A stretch of 64,000 nt of DNA from Lampris incognitus (lineage: Eukaryota; Chordata; Actinopteri; Lampriformes; Lampridae), in contig NC_079211.1 of NCBI RefSeq assembly GCF_029633865.1, positions 146,496,067 through 146,560,066 on the forward strand. Direction: 5' to 3'. The notes below the pieces were generated by a model. That model did not search any database and was not told where the DNA came from. It saw only the letters and a list, made by a program, of their open reading frames with translations. Shown one piece after another: positions 56,701-63,697 of the stretch (position 1 is its first letter; the number at the start of each line of letters is the position of its first letter). A program made the translations under genes and the position numbers.

Positions 56701-59700
56701 CTTTTTTGTTTTATTTTTAAGAGTAAAAAAAATTTTCTTACTGACAAATGTTATATATATATATTTTTTTTTTTTAAGTTACGGCATCCTGCACTTGGGG
56801 GTGTGCACTAACAAAAATGTCCACTGAATGGCCGCTCTGATGGCCAAGCGGACTAAACCGCCGTTCCTGCAATCCGCTCGTCACGTGGCTGGGAGGTTCG
56901 TATCCCAGACTCGCCGTAACCGGTCACGGCCAGAGCGTCCACGGGGTAAGGCATTCATTAGGCCACCCTTACCCGAGGGATAGTGGGTGTAGATCGGCAT
57001 AGTTTTCGGGGACTCGTCGTTCTCCAGCGACCCCTCTGGCCCATCCGGGCGCCTGCAGCCAATCAACTGAAAGCATTCTCCCTACGCCTCCTTCGCGGCT
57101 TGAAGGTGATGCAATCCATGCGAGGCTTCACCGTGTAAAATAGCGAGAGCCGCCGACATGAGTTTGAAGGAAGCTGCTGTTACGACTATCTCCTTCCTGT
57201 GGAAATGTGTGCCAGGGGAGTTATTCAACAAGAGTTCCGGCCATATGCCATTGGGTTAATCGGGTGGGATAAGGGGCAAAACTAGAAATAAATTTACAGA
57301 AAAAAAGTCCAGTGAATGAATGCAAGTGTGATGGAGAGAAGATGAGCAATGTTCTACCGCCACAGTGAAACTAGCCAATCGCATATTGATGTGCACGTTC
57401 TTCTAAAAATGCTCAGCTGTGATTGGCTGTCAGTCAAATCGGTCTCCCTCCCTTCACTAAATCCCACCGGACTGTTCCATTTGATGGGACCTTTAAAGAG
57501 CACCATTCAGAACATTTACATGATGTTGGAAAAAGTGGATTTGTTGTGTTAGTCTGACTAAAACTGGACTTTTAAAATACATGTAAACGTGTTAGTCCGA
57601 CTGAAATCGTACTAAATCGAATTTCTCGAAGTCGGACTAACACACCTAGATAATGCGGTTGGGGATGGATTTACTCTGGCATGTATACGCTTTAATTGGC
57701 CCCGAACTGGCTTAGGTGTTCTGCGCATGATCCATAGGTCCCGCGGCGGTCTTTCACCCGGAAGTGGAACAGCGTAGTATCAACATGGCGAGTGCTAGAG
57801 TGAGAGCTACGCATTTCTGGACAGACAAGGAGACAAACTTAATGTTGTGTCAGCTAAAGGAGGTGAATATCCTAAAGTACATGGCTTGCTAACTTGTTTG
57901 TCGCTTGTTTGGTATGTGATGCAATAGGTCAACCGGAAGAAGGTCCAATAGTAACCAGCTGACAGGGAGCATATCGCCACCTACCGTACCGGGGTCGGAC
58001 ATACTCCCGTCAATAAATCAATTCTCCCCCGGTTCTTGTATACAGGGACAACGACAGTTGTCCAGTTACATTTTCTAATGGAGCTATAACCGTAGCTTGA
58101 CTTGACTGTGCATGTAAACGCACTGACTGTCATCAAACCTAAAAACTGACGGTGTGTTTTCTGTGCAGGCGGGGAGGTTCAGCTTCATCCAGCTGATCAT
58201 CTACATTGGATCTACGTTGTCCTATTACGCCCTGGTGAGAGAAGACACACGCTGACAGTGAATCGTAGCAGTCCTGTATTCCCTGTTAGTTGGTGACATG
58301 AACGATGCTAAAACCTTACAGACACCTAGCGTCTCCCACCGACTCCTTACCAAACTCTCTCCTTTAAAATCAGAAGTTCAGTTTTCAAATCATTCCTCAC
58401 TGGGATGGAGCCAGAATGCAACAGCAATAGTTGAAGCAAGTAGCGGTCTGAATTATTTTTTTCATCTTGAGTCAGTATTTTTAGATATTTGACTAGATTC
58501 ACACACACACACACACACAGTCGTGTTTCACTATCCTTGTGTGGACCCCTCATTGACTACATTCATTTCCTCACCCTTAACCCTAACCTTAAACACGCAA
58601 ACTACATGCCTAACCCTAACCTTTACCCTAACCCTGATTCTAACCGTAACCCTAAAACCAAGTCCTAACCCTAAGATAGACCCTTTTCCTTGTGCGGACC
58701 TCTGAAATGTCTGCACAAGGTACGTGCTGTCAGGTTTTGCTATCCTTGTGTGGACCAAATGTCCACACAAGGATAGCTAAACATGTACACACACTTGAAA
58801 TGGCTTGTTTCCGGGGACATGTTTCTGAAATGTTCTCAAGCACAAATTTGTTTTCACACGCTCATGAGTTGAAAAGTTGGCATATACTGCGTGCTAACAG
58901 AACCACGCAAAGCTGAGTATTAACTTTCCATTAAAACACATGTAGTATGCATTGTCAATCTATGATACTGTCCTCAGTCAACCAATAGAAGTGACATGTG
59001 GCTATGGCTCATGCAACCTGTATTACCATGATAACTATGCAGCATCACCATTTTCTTCCAGAATCTTGTCCAGTCCATTCATATTTGATTTTATAAGCAG
59101 AAATAGAAAACATCCTGGCATGTTTCCACACTACAAAAATTCAAATGTGCGGCGGCACAGTAGTTAGCACGGTCGCCTCACACAACCCTGAGAGCAGGAT
59201 AAGCGGTTCGGGTAATGGATGGATGGACACTAAAAGTGGGTACTCTATAGCAAGTACTATTGCCATAGTAGCAGTATTCCATAGAATATGTTAGCCCTTG
59301 GTGACACGGTGGCACAGTGGCTAGTGCAGTCGCCTCACAGCAAGAAGGTCCTGGGTTCGAGCCGCAGGGTAGTCCATCCTTGGGGGTCATCCCGGGTCGT
59401 CCTCTGTGTGGAGTTTGCATGTTCTCCCCGTGTCTGCGTGGGTTTCCTCCGGGTGCTCCGGTTTCCTCCCACAGTCCTAAGACATGTAGGTCAGGTGAAT
59501 TGGCCATACTAAAGTGTCCCTAGGTGTGTGGGGGGGGGGGCAGCCAGCCAGCCAGCCTGCCTGCCTGTCCAGAGTGTCTCCCTGCCTGCCGCCCAATGAC
59601 TGCTGGGATAGGCTCCAGCATCCCTGCGGCCCTAGTTAGGATAAGCGGCCTGGATAATGGAGGGATGGATGACTAGCTGCCTTGCTCATCATGACACAAA

Positions 59701-60326
59701 GTAAACAAATGTATATTATTATGTAAATAAGACAGGTTTTTGTTGCATATTTGAAATTCGGATTTAAACGTCTACAGAAATCAATAAGGATAATGTCAAT
59801 CAAGTGCGTGTGTACTAGATGAAGTGAAACAGGTCTGCATGAGCCAGCTAGATTCTCCATGTGCAGGAGGTGGTAGGACAAGTCAACAAAAGCAAAACAA
59901 GCTATTATCCATGTACATGTGACACATTTACAGTCATAGACACATGAAATGGCGTCCTTCATACAACATTCAGACGTAGAGCGATGCACTGAGTAATAAT
60001 ATTAGCAAAAATGCATGCAAATAAATGTGCAGTAAATAGGATTCTGCGGACTGCTCATCTGCATGGTCTCGGTCACAGCAGTAGCTGTATGGAGGATGAA
60101 TGTGTGTGATGCAGACACACACATTGAATGATTTATGACACCAACACACCTCCCTTTGTTTTCCCAGACCACAGTGTTCATCGACTGGCTCATTGGGACC
60201 AGCTGTTACTCCGTGGAGTCCAGACAGAACTACTCGGAGCGGAAGGTGGAGTCGGTCCAAGACAAACAGCAGGTAGTGAAGCGGCGTGACGGGGATGGCT
60301 TTCTGGAGCTGGGAGATGGGATTTGA
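41611..60326 (+). CDS. P2X ATP-gated cation channel subunit, P2X7-like with short tail (11 exons)
   Basis: P2X subunits form plasma-membrane trimers that open a cation pore on binding extracellular ATP. Eleven exons with GT/AG introns join in phase to 391 codons: 41611-41729, 44564-44711, 44795-44866, 46228-46300, 47636-47729, 49568-49648, 51076-51211, 54358-54494, 55015-55105, 58169-58234, 60168-60326. Visible hallmarks: TxK kinase motif (13-15); TM1 about 28-48; ATP contacts Lys62, Lys64, Thr180, Asn285, Arg287, Lys304; all ten ectodomain cysteines (111, 121, 127, 144, 153, 159, 211, 219, 253, 262); TM2 about 323-352; YxxxK retention motif (361-365). Segments such as KTCEVSAWCPIE, ENFTVLIKNNI, RNILP, CPIFRLGDI, WDCNLDRWF and YIGSTLSYY are closest to P2X7. 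However, the tail after TM2 is only about 39 residues, without the Cys-rich anchor and large ballast domain of P2X7. A teleost P2X8 or another P2X7-related paralogue is possible, or further tail exons may exist. A weak ATTAAA lies at 60420. No lesion seen; probably functional. Confidence 0.92.
41736..42116. other. P2X intron 1, left part
   Basis: No feature seen apart from a G-run near 41911-41921. Confidence 0.4.
42117..42693. mobile_element. non-autonomous hAT element, CAGTGGCGGCTGG ends
   Basis: Left end CAGTGGCGGCTGGTGC; right end GGCCAGCCGCCACTG, its complement. 577 bp, no transposase. The flanking 8-mers do not match. Lies in P2X intron 1. Confidence 0.82.
42802..43854 (-). mobile_element. 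SINE-A copy 3, split by a 606-bp insertion
   Basis: Flanked by a 13-bp target duplication TTTTCCTTTGTTT (42789-42801 and 43855-43867). The left part 42802-43083 holds the SINE 3' half; the right part 43690-43854 holds the head with the complement of GGTTCGAATCCCCGCG. The two parts are separated by unrelated sequence. Confidence 0.88.
43084..43689. mobile_element. unidentified 606-bp insertion in SINE-A copy 3
   Basis: Bounded by AGTGCAGCG on both sides (43075-43083 and 43690-43698), which the uninterrupted SINE has only once, so this is a 9-bp (or 8-bp) target duplication. The insert begins GCTGTAATGTTTATGG and ends TATACGGACGGCGGA. It contains a run of C near 43547-43562. No terminal inverted repeats or coding region seen. 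Confidence 0.65.
43969..44226 (+). repeat. 27-bp tandem array with YY1-like motifs, 10 units
   Basis: Unit GCCGCCATGTTGGATACAGG plus CAGCGTT, 26-27 bp, ten times; the last unit has ATGTCGG. Nine units carry GCCGCCATGTTGG, the complement of the YY1 consensus AANATGGCGGC. Lies in P2X intron 1, about 340 bp before exon 2; a further AATATGGCGGC occurs at about 44443. Confidence 0.9.
44564..44711 (+). CDS. P2X exon 2
   Basis: Acceptor TTTGCAG; residues 40-89. Completes TM1 (CVMLLWNKTYQDFD) and enters the ectodomain with SSVTSKVKGVA (ATP-binding Lys62/Lys64) and WDHVDYSPTPQ. Ends in phase 0 before GTGGGC. Confidence 0.93.
44795..44866 (+). CDS. P2X exon 3
   Basis: GRNSFFVVTNVIVTQNQKQG then KCPE (first ectodomain cysteine). 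72 bp, phase 0 at both ends; donor GTGCCT. Confidence 0.93.
45161..45846 (-). mobile_element. LINE-D copy 5, 5'-truncated, with 20-bp target duplication
   Basis: The - strand frame is open over the whole C-terminal part (SRSKTEYLCVNERED, VQSNEECSREVKKRVQAG, VICDRRVPARVKGKVYK, RGRPKRRFMDVVRED). The 3' end shows a short TAG tail in complement. The flanks 45141-45160 and 45847-45866 are the same 20 bases. The least damaged LINE-D 3' end here. Lies in P2X intron 3. Confidence 0.93.
46228..46300 (+). CDS. P2X exon 4
   Basis: VLPYGKVCETNKDCEVGAST, two ectodomain cysteines (121, 127). Acceptor ATTACAG, donor GTACAG; leaves phase 1. Confidence 0.92.
46693..47396 (+). mobile_element. SINE-A copy 4, 5'-truncated, with nested element E
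   Basis: GTGCCTCCTCTGGTCTGTCG, CACTGTCAGGTGAAAAGAAG, CCACATGTATCGGAGGAGG and GGGGTAATTGGCC. The tail AATTGGGGAGAAATAGG resumes only after a 434-bp insertion. Preceded by a CA microsatellite (46675-46692). Confidence 0.85.
46940..47373 (+). mobile_element. non-autonomous TIR element E, copy 2
   Basis: CCCAGATAGCATCCGGATG to TTTTACTCCCTGGG. The inverted ends are clearer when compared with copy 3 (consensus CCCAGATAGCA / TGCTATCTGGG). The SINE sequence TACAATTGGGG is split with only AA repeated, suggesting a 2-bp target duplication. Confidence 0.75.
47397..47635. other. P2X intron 4, right part
   Basis: No feature seen before the exon 5 acceptor. Confidence 0.4.
47636..47729 (+). CDS. P2X exon 5
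   Basis: GIQTGSCVKSGFRKTCEVSA then WCPIETKRNPPR; cysteines 144, 153, 159. KTCEVSAWCPIE is P2X7-like. Acceptor TTTTCAG, donor GTGAAA; leaves phase 2. Confidence 0.94.
47730..48363. other. P2X intron 5, left part
   Basis: Contains a dispersed-repeat-like stretch around 48030-48190 and TCTTATCTTA units near 48215-48245; no gene. Confidence 0.4.
48364..48685 (-). mobile_element. SINE-B copy 5
   Basis: Left end CATCCATCCATCCATTATCC, body GGAGCCTATCCCAGCAGTCA and CATGTCTTTGGACTGGGAGG; the head with its box sequences is incomplete on the right. Contains a short CA repeat. Confidence 0.87.
48690..49567. other. P2X intron 5, right part
   Basis: A dispersed repeat at about 49125-49268 (TGGTCGGTAGACTAGAAAAG then GCGCTATATAAATGCAGTCC) looks like a SINE/LINE 3' end. 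TTTTGCAGTGGNGCCACTNAAG occurs at about 48280 and again at about 49284, a short duplication. No gene. Confidence 0.45.
49568..49648 (+). CDS. P2X exon 6
   Basis: PALLAAAENFTVLIKNNIRF then PAFNFIR; contains ATP-contact Thr180 and a glycosylation site Asn178. Phase 2 at both ends; donor GTCAGT. Confidence 0.94.
49655..50394. other. P2X intron 6, left part
   Basis: AT-rich; GCTAGC/TAGCTAA-type motifs near 50100-50180. No gene. Confidence 0.4.
50395..50522 (+). mobile_element. SINE-B copy 6, 3' half
   Basis: GGCGGCCCTGTGATGGCCTGG to GGATAAGTGGTTTGGATAATG. Confidence 0.87.
50523..51075. other. P2X intron 6, right part
   Basis: No feature recognised. Confidence 0.4.
51076..51211 (+). CDS. P2X exon 7
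   Basis: RNILPWMNDSYLSHCQRRTD then PLCPIFRLGDIVKEAKEDFSK; cysteines 211 and 219. Acceptor GGACAG, donor GTGAGG; ends phase 0. Confidence 0.94.
51212..52129. other. P2X intron 7, left part
   Basis: AT-rich; no feature recognised. Confidence 0.4.
52130..53042 (-). mobile_element. LINE-G copy 2 with 5' inversion
   Basis: From 52130 to about 52870 the - strand reads the LINE 3' end: (ATTC)n tail, GHELWVVTERVRSRIQEAEM, EFKHLGVLFTSEGRMEREID and AGMRVSTSKSEAVV. From about 52871 to 53042 the + strand reads the adjacent upstream RT part: QGCP..LFVIFVDRISR, then LLFAVDAVWLASSERDLQRA (FADD box degraded to FAVDA). The 5' part is therefore flipped relative to the 3' part. P2X intron 7. Confidence 0.85.
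53165..53612 (+). mobile_element. L2/CR1-like LINE 3' end
   Basis: LPSIQAIYDTRCTREALSIM, KDPTHPSHIHFTLLPSGRRY and RSIHASSTR, the C-terminal end of an L2-type ORF2, then a 3' UTR ending GACAATAAAAGCAGTCC. 5'-truncated. Confidence 0.8.
53613..54357. other. P2X intron 7, right part
   Basis: AT-rich; no feature recognised. Confidence 0.4.
54358..54494 (+). CDS. P2X exon 8
   Basis: GGVIAIQIKWDCNLDRWFQR then CLPKYSFRRLDEKESNRT and LYPGLNFR; cysteines 253 and 262 and the ATP-contact N-F-R triplet (285-287). Acceptor GCCACAG, donor GTTACC; leaves phase 2. Confidence 0.95.
54495..55014. other. P2X intron 8
   Basis: No repeat shared within the window; no gene. Confidence 0.4.
55015..55105 (+). CDS. 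P2X exon 9
   Basis: FAKYHTQNGVEGRTLYKAFG then IRFDIMVFGQ; ATP-contact Lys304. Acceptor GTCCAG, donor GTTTGT; ends phase 0. Confidence 0.95.
55343..55710 (+). mobile_element. SINE-A copy 5, full length
   Basis: Flanked by exact 10-bp duplications GTCAAGAATA (55333-55342 and 55711-55720). Head GGGCATCCGGGTAGTGTGC with box A-like GGTAGTGTGCTGG and box B-like GTTCGAATCTC, usual body, tail GTACAATTGGGGAGAAAAAG plus G-run. This copy and 60963-61352 define the family's ends. P2X intron 9. Confidence 0.93.
55769..56178. mobile_element. MITE with CTACATGGT...ACCATGTGGTAG ends
   Basis: Left end GCCCCTTCTCCACTACATGG with GGCTTATTGACCCGACTCG; right end CGAGTCGAGTGGAGTCGAG with GCCAGTACCATGTGGTAG, forming imperfect inverted repeats. 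No coding region; family uncertain. Confidence 0.6.
56196..56640 (+). pseudogene. Penelope-like element, GIY-YIG endonuclease fragment
   Basis: Frames give IGETKQTLARR (the YIG half with its Tyr codon changed to TAA), then THLQASGHSFKDEDVHILD and REERWLERGVKEA..SERPSLNQ, LRVHLSPSYSAVI, the C-terminal endonuclease domain of Penelope retroelements. At least one frameshift. Preceded by a single 36-bp module (CTGACTGCAGGTATCCCC). P2X intron 9. Confidence 0.8.
56826..57260 (+). mobile_element. tRNA-Leu-like SINE
   Basis: Head GGCCGCTCTGATGGCCAAGC with GGACTAAACCGCCGT (box A TGGCCAAGCGG) and box B GGTTCGTATCC. The long variable-arm-like spacing suits a leucine-type tRNA ancestor. The body shows no match elsewhere in the window. 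Confidence 0.65.
57578..58130 (+). mobile_element. PIF/Harbinger-like fragment with Myb-type ORF start
   Basis: 57785-57892 encodes MASARVRATHFWTDKETNLM then LCQLKEVNILKYMAC and a stop. This resembles the start of the SANT/Myb-like DNA-binding protein of Harbinger elements (FWT..E...ML). Nearby are a palindrome (GTGTTAGTCCGACT ... AGTCGGACTAACAC, 57590-57637) and CATGTAAACG at both edges, in the same orientation. Non-autonomous relic; boundaries uncertain. Confidence 0.5.
58169..58234 (+). CDS. P2X exon 10
   Basis: AGRFSFIQLIIYIGSTLSYY then AL: start of TM2 with the pore-lining Ser/Thr stretch GSTLS. 66 bp, phase 0 at both ends. Acceptor GTGCAG, donor GTGAGA. Confidence 0.95.
58531..58776. 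mobile_element. short inverted-repeat element with telomere-like core
   Basis: Ends CTATCCTTGTGTGGAC (58531) and GTCCACACAAGGATAG (58761-58776) are exact complements. The core 58577-58677 is a degenerate (CCCTAA)n run. A second copy of the left end at 58740 makes a 16-bp stem, 5-base loop hairpin with the right end. P2X intron 10. Confidence 0.75.
58777..59150. other. P2X intron 10, middle
   Basis: No feature seen. Confidence 0.4.
59151..59226 (+). mobile_element. SINE-B copy 7, internally deleted
   Basis: Head GCGGCGGCACAGTAGTTAGC then GGTCGCCTCACA joined straight to the 3' end ACCCTGAGAGCAGGATAAGC. Confidence 0.85.
59290..59670 (+). mobile_element. SINE-B copy 8, full length
   Basis: Head GTGACACGGTGGCACAGTGG, box B GGTTCGAGCC, body TGTGGAGTTTGCATGTTC.., end GGATAAGCGGCCTGGATAAT then GGATGGATG. 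Best guide to the family's extent (about 380 bp). Confidence 0.92.
59671..60167. other. P2X intron 10, right part
   Basis: No repeat recognised; leads to the polypyrimidine tract and TTTTCCCAG acceptor of exon 11. Confidence 0.4.
60168..60326 (+). CDS. P2X exon 11 (last coding)
   Basis: TTVFIDWLIGTSCYSVESRQ completes TM2. NYSERKVESV follows with the YxxxK motif, then QDKQQVVKRRDGDGFLELGD and a TGA at 60324. CAG/GTAGTG at about 60281 could be used as a donor to a further tail exon, but no such exon was found in the remaining 3.7 kb. Confidence 0.88.
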   Translation, partial: TTVFIDWLIGTSCYSVESRQNYSERKVESVQDKQQVVKRRDGDGFLELGDGI

Positions 60327-60561
60327 TGGAGTACAGTGAGCAACGAGCTAGGTGGGATGCACTGAGAGGCCGGTCCGGTTCGCCCACGCATTTGGATTTA
60401 TGAAGCGGCAAAACGACAAATTAAACAACACAAACTAGTCATCGTCCCTGCAGGAGGTGTCTGTCTTGGTGTCTGTACCGAGCCCTGTCCGCAGTGTTGG
60501 GCTCGGGAGCAAAACAAAAGTCTGGGTGTGTGTGTACATCTGCTTGGCTTAATGGCCGATA

Positions 60562-60942
60562 TCCATCCATCCATTATCTGAACCGCTTATCCTGCTCTCA
60601 GGGTCGCGGGGATGCTGGAGCCTATCCCAGCAGTCATTGGGTGGCAGGCGGGGAGACACCCTGGACAGGCCGCCAGGCCATCACACAGGGCCCTCACACA
60701 CACACACACACACACATTCATACTTAGGGACAATTTAGTACGGCCGATTCACCTGACCTACATGTCTTTGGACTGTGGGAGGAAACTGGAGCCCCCGGAG
60801 GAAACCCACACAGACACGGGGAGCACATGCAAACTCCACACAGAGGACGACCCCCAAGGTTGGACTACCCCGGGGCTCAAACCCAATCCCTTCTTGCTGT
60901 GAGGCGACTGCGCTAACCACTGCGCCACCGTGCCGTGCCGAG
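60562..60942 (-). mobile_element. SINE-B copy 9
   Basis: Full-length in complement, CATCCATCCATTATCTGAAC to GTTAGCGCAGTCGCC (complement) near 60905-60920; internal CA repeat at 60697-60715. Confidence 0.92.
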
Positions 60943-60962
60943 GTTAACGGCCATTATCTTTT

Positions 60963-61352
60963 TTACATTTTTTTCCCTCCCCCTTTTTCTCCCCAATTGT
61001 ACTTGGCCAATTACCCCACACTTCCGAGCCGTCCCGGTCTCTGCTCCACCCCCTCTGCTAATCCGGGGAGGGCTGCAGACTACCACATGCCTCCTCCGAT
61101 ACATGTGGAGTCACCAGCCACTTCTTTTCACCTGACAGTGAGGAGGTTCACCAGGGGGACGTATCATGTTATTCCCCCCCAGTTCCCCCTCCCCCCCAAA
61201 CAGGTGCCCCGACTGACCAGAAGAGGCACAAGTGCAACGACCAGGACACATACCCACATCCGGTTTCCCACCTGCAGACACAGCCAATTGTGTCTGTTGG
61301 GACGCCTGACCAAGCCGGAGGTACCACAGGGATACGAACCGGCGATCCCTGT
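60963..61352 (-). mobile_element. SINE-A copy 6, full length
   Basis: Flanked by exact 14-bp duplications GGCCATTATCTTTT (60949-60962 and 61353-61366). The head is on the right (complement of GGTTCGTATCCCTG) and the tail on the left. Confidence 0.94.
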
Positions 61353-61366
61353 GGCCATTATCTTTT

Positions 61367-61835
61367 AATGCTGATGTTCTTGGTTTTTATTTGCTGTCAG
61401 GTAGGATGTAAGATGTGATCATCAAACTCACAAGACAGTTTATGTTAACATGTAAATTGAGGGTGTGACGTTGTGGCTTCCTGTCTGATGGTTTCCCGTA
61501 GGCGAGTTTTATTCTGCAGGGCGTCGCTGCCCACACGACACCGTGTGTCATGGTTTTATTATTACTCTTTGTTTTCTGAGCCTCGTCTTACCTTACTTTA
61601 TCTGGTGTCATCTCATTAATTAATGCGGTGGAGGTCTGTTTCCATTTCCCGTCACTCTCTCTGCTTTCTCTTTCTGCCAGCCAACACTCAATCACTGCTC
61701 CACCCGCCGCTGCAATACCTGGTGGACTTTAATATCACGTCTGTTCCATTCATTATGTCCTGCATATTCACTGCCCTGGTTATACTGTGCTTACAAGACG
61801 CTCTTTCCGCCACAGTAAATCTCCAGTCTCAACTG
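61367..61835. other. downstream of the P2X gene
   Basis: No feature recognised; the frame starting at 61623 is open mainly because it runs into the 36-bp repeats. Confidence 0.4.
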
Positions 61836-62375
61836 ACTGCAGCTATCCCCACCCTTATAAACAACACAGTGACTGCAGGTATCCCCACCCTTATAAACAA
61901 CACAGTGACTGCAGGTATCCCCACCCTTATAAACAACACAGTGACTGCAGGTATCCCCACCCTTATAAACAATACAGTGACTGCAGGTATCCCCACCCTT
62001 ATAAACAACACAGTGACTGCAGGTATCCCCACCCTTATAAACAACACAGTGACTGCAGGTATCCCACCCTTATAAACAATACAGTGTTTATAAACAACAC
62101 AGTGGCGTAACCACCAAAACCAACGATCGGTTTCATATGCAAATATGGGTGTGACCATTAACGACAGTTACGATGGCCATGTGTACTATTCACAGAGGAT
62201 TTGGGAATGTTTACAATCACAGAATTGTAAGATGGTGACAGATGGACTCTTAACCCCTGCCCCCTGGTTCAGGGATGGCCGTTCCCTCTTCACATAGACG
62301 GCCTCTTTTACTCCCCGTTCAAACCAGCGTTCCTCCCTATCAAGGATGTGCACATCCTCATCCTCAAAGGATCCT
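61836..62375 (-). mobile_element. Penelope-like element 3' fragment with 36-bp tandem repeats
   Basis: The - strand of 62210-62375 is the same GIY-YIG C-terminal coding as 56450-56640 (complement of AGGATGTGCACATCC and of AAGGATGTG). 61848-62080 holds about 6.5 units of GTGACTGCAGGTATCCCCAC plus CCTTATAAACAACACA (36 bp), giving the artefactual 12-residue protein repeat GIPTLINNTVTA. Confidence 0.78.
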
Positions 62376-62416
62376 CAACTTTCTTTGATTTTCTTACCTG
62401 GAGCATGCATAAAGAC

Positions 62417-63256
62417 TTTTTTTTTTCCCCTCCCCAGTTGTACTTGGCCAATTACCCCACTCTTCCGAGCCGTCCGGGTCGCTGCTCCACCCCCTCTGCC
62501 GATCCGGGGAGGGCTCCGAGATAGCAAAATTGCTGTGGCCCAGACCCGTCCTGGCATTTTCACACACCGACACTTCATCCGGCCCACATACCGCATGGAA
62601 TGATGGCACTTGGGCGGTCCTCTCCTTTTTGCCAGATCTGGGCCAGAACCAAGCCATAGCAATGCCACAATGTGCCACATATTTGCCAAAGGTGGCCCAT
62701 ATTTGTTTTGTGATATTTGGGCCATATTCACCATTTACCACATGGGCCACTTCAGGGTCACATCCAGATTACATGTTGCCAAGAGCACCGCATCTTTGCC
62801 AAAAAAGGGCCACATCTGATTTGGCATATTTGGGCCATATTTGCTATTATACATGTGGGCCACTTCAGGCTCACATCCCTTTTGTCAGGGCCAGAAGAAG
62901 ACCATCAGTGCCATGTCATTGCCTGAAGTGGCCCACATCCGGATGCTATCTGGGCTGCAGACTACCACATGCCTCCTCCGATACATGTGGAGTCGCCAGC
63001 CGCCTCTTTTCACCTGACAGTGAGGTGTTTCACCAGGGGGACGTAGTGCGTGGGAGGATCACGCTGTTCCCCCTCCCCCCACCCCGAACAGGCGCCCACC
63101 TGTTCGCGGTGGCCATGTCTGCGGCTTCCCACCCGCAGACATGGCCAATTGTGTCTGTAGGGATGCCCGACCAAGCCGGGGGTAACACGGGGACTCGAAC
63201 TGGCGATTCCCGTGTTGGTAGACAACGGAACAGACCGCCACGCTACCCAGACGCCC
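62417..63256 (-). mobile_element. SINE-A copy 7, split by element E
   Basis: Flanked by TAAAGAC (62410-62416 and 63257-63263). Tail on the left, head on the right (complement of AGTTCGAGTCCCCG). Interrupted by 62516-62954 within GGGCTGCAGACTACC. Confidence 0.87.
62516..62954 (-). mobile_element. non-autonomous TIR element E, copy 3
   Basis: Ends CCGAGATAGCAAAATTGC and GGATGCTATCTGGG; with copy 2 they give the terminus CCCAGATAGCA. The SINE target shows CT on both sides. Contains two diverged about 60-bp direct repeats, each with TTGGGCCATATT followed by GGGCCACTTCAGG. Confidence 0.78.
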
Positions 63257-63304
63257 TAAAGACATTTCTAAAAGATATTTTTCTGACTCATAATTTTACC
63301 AAGG

Positions 63305-63461
63305 AACTGCATGTAAAGGTCTGGTTCCGGGTTCGATCCCAACTCATCGGTTTGGACTTTACATGTTCTCAAAGTGTTCATGTTGGTTTCCTCCCACAGT
63401 CCAAAGACATGCACGTGAAATGGACTGGAGGCTGTAAATTGTCCTTAGGTATGAATGGTGT

Positions 63462-63529
<68 letters not shown>

Positions 63530-63660
63530 GTTTGTTTGTTTGTCCTGTGATGGACTGGTGACATGTCCAGGGTGCCTCCTTGCTTTGCTCCTGATCCATG
63601 CTGGGATAGACTCCAGACTCTCACGACCCTGAATTTGGTTCGGTCAGTGGATGAAAGCGA
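63305..63660 (+). mobile_element. another tRNA-like SINE, diverged
   Basis: Box B-like GGGTTCGATCCCAACTC, then GGTTTCCTCCCACAGTCCAA and AGACATGCA, a GT microsatellite, and the end GCTGGGATAGACTCCAGACT. Related in layout to SINE-B but clearly diverged. Confidence 0.6.
63465..63527. repeat. (GT)n microsatellite
   Basis: About 31 uninterrupted GT units. Confidence 0.97.
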
Positions 63661-63697
63661 TGTCAGGGCCATGAGTTTACATTCAGACTATCTGAAC

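Noticed and set aside
58577-58677. Chromosome end or telomere
   Set aside because: Only about 100 bp, degenerate, and lying inside the P2X gene within an inverted-repeat element.
61623-62095. 150-codon frame with 12-residue repeats (GIPTLINNTVTA)
   Set aside because: The 36-bp DNA repeat is in frame by chance (36 is a multiple of three). It belongs to a Penelope fragment and all three frames are open.
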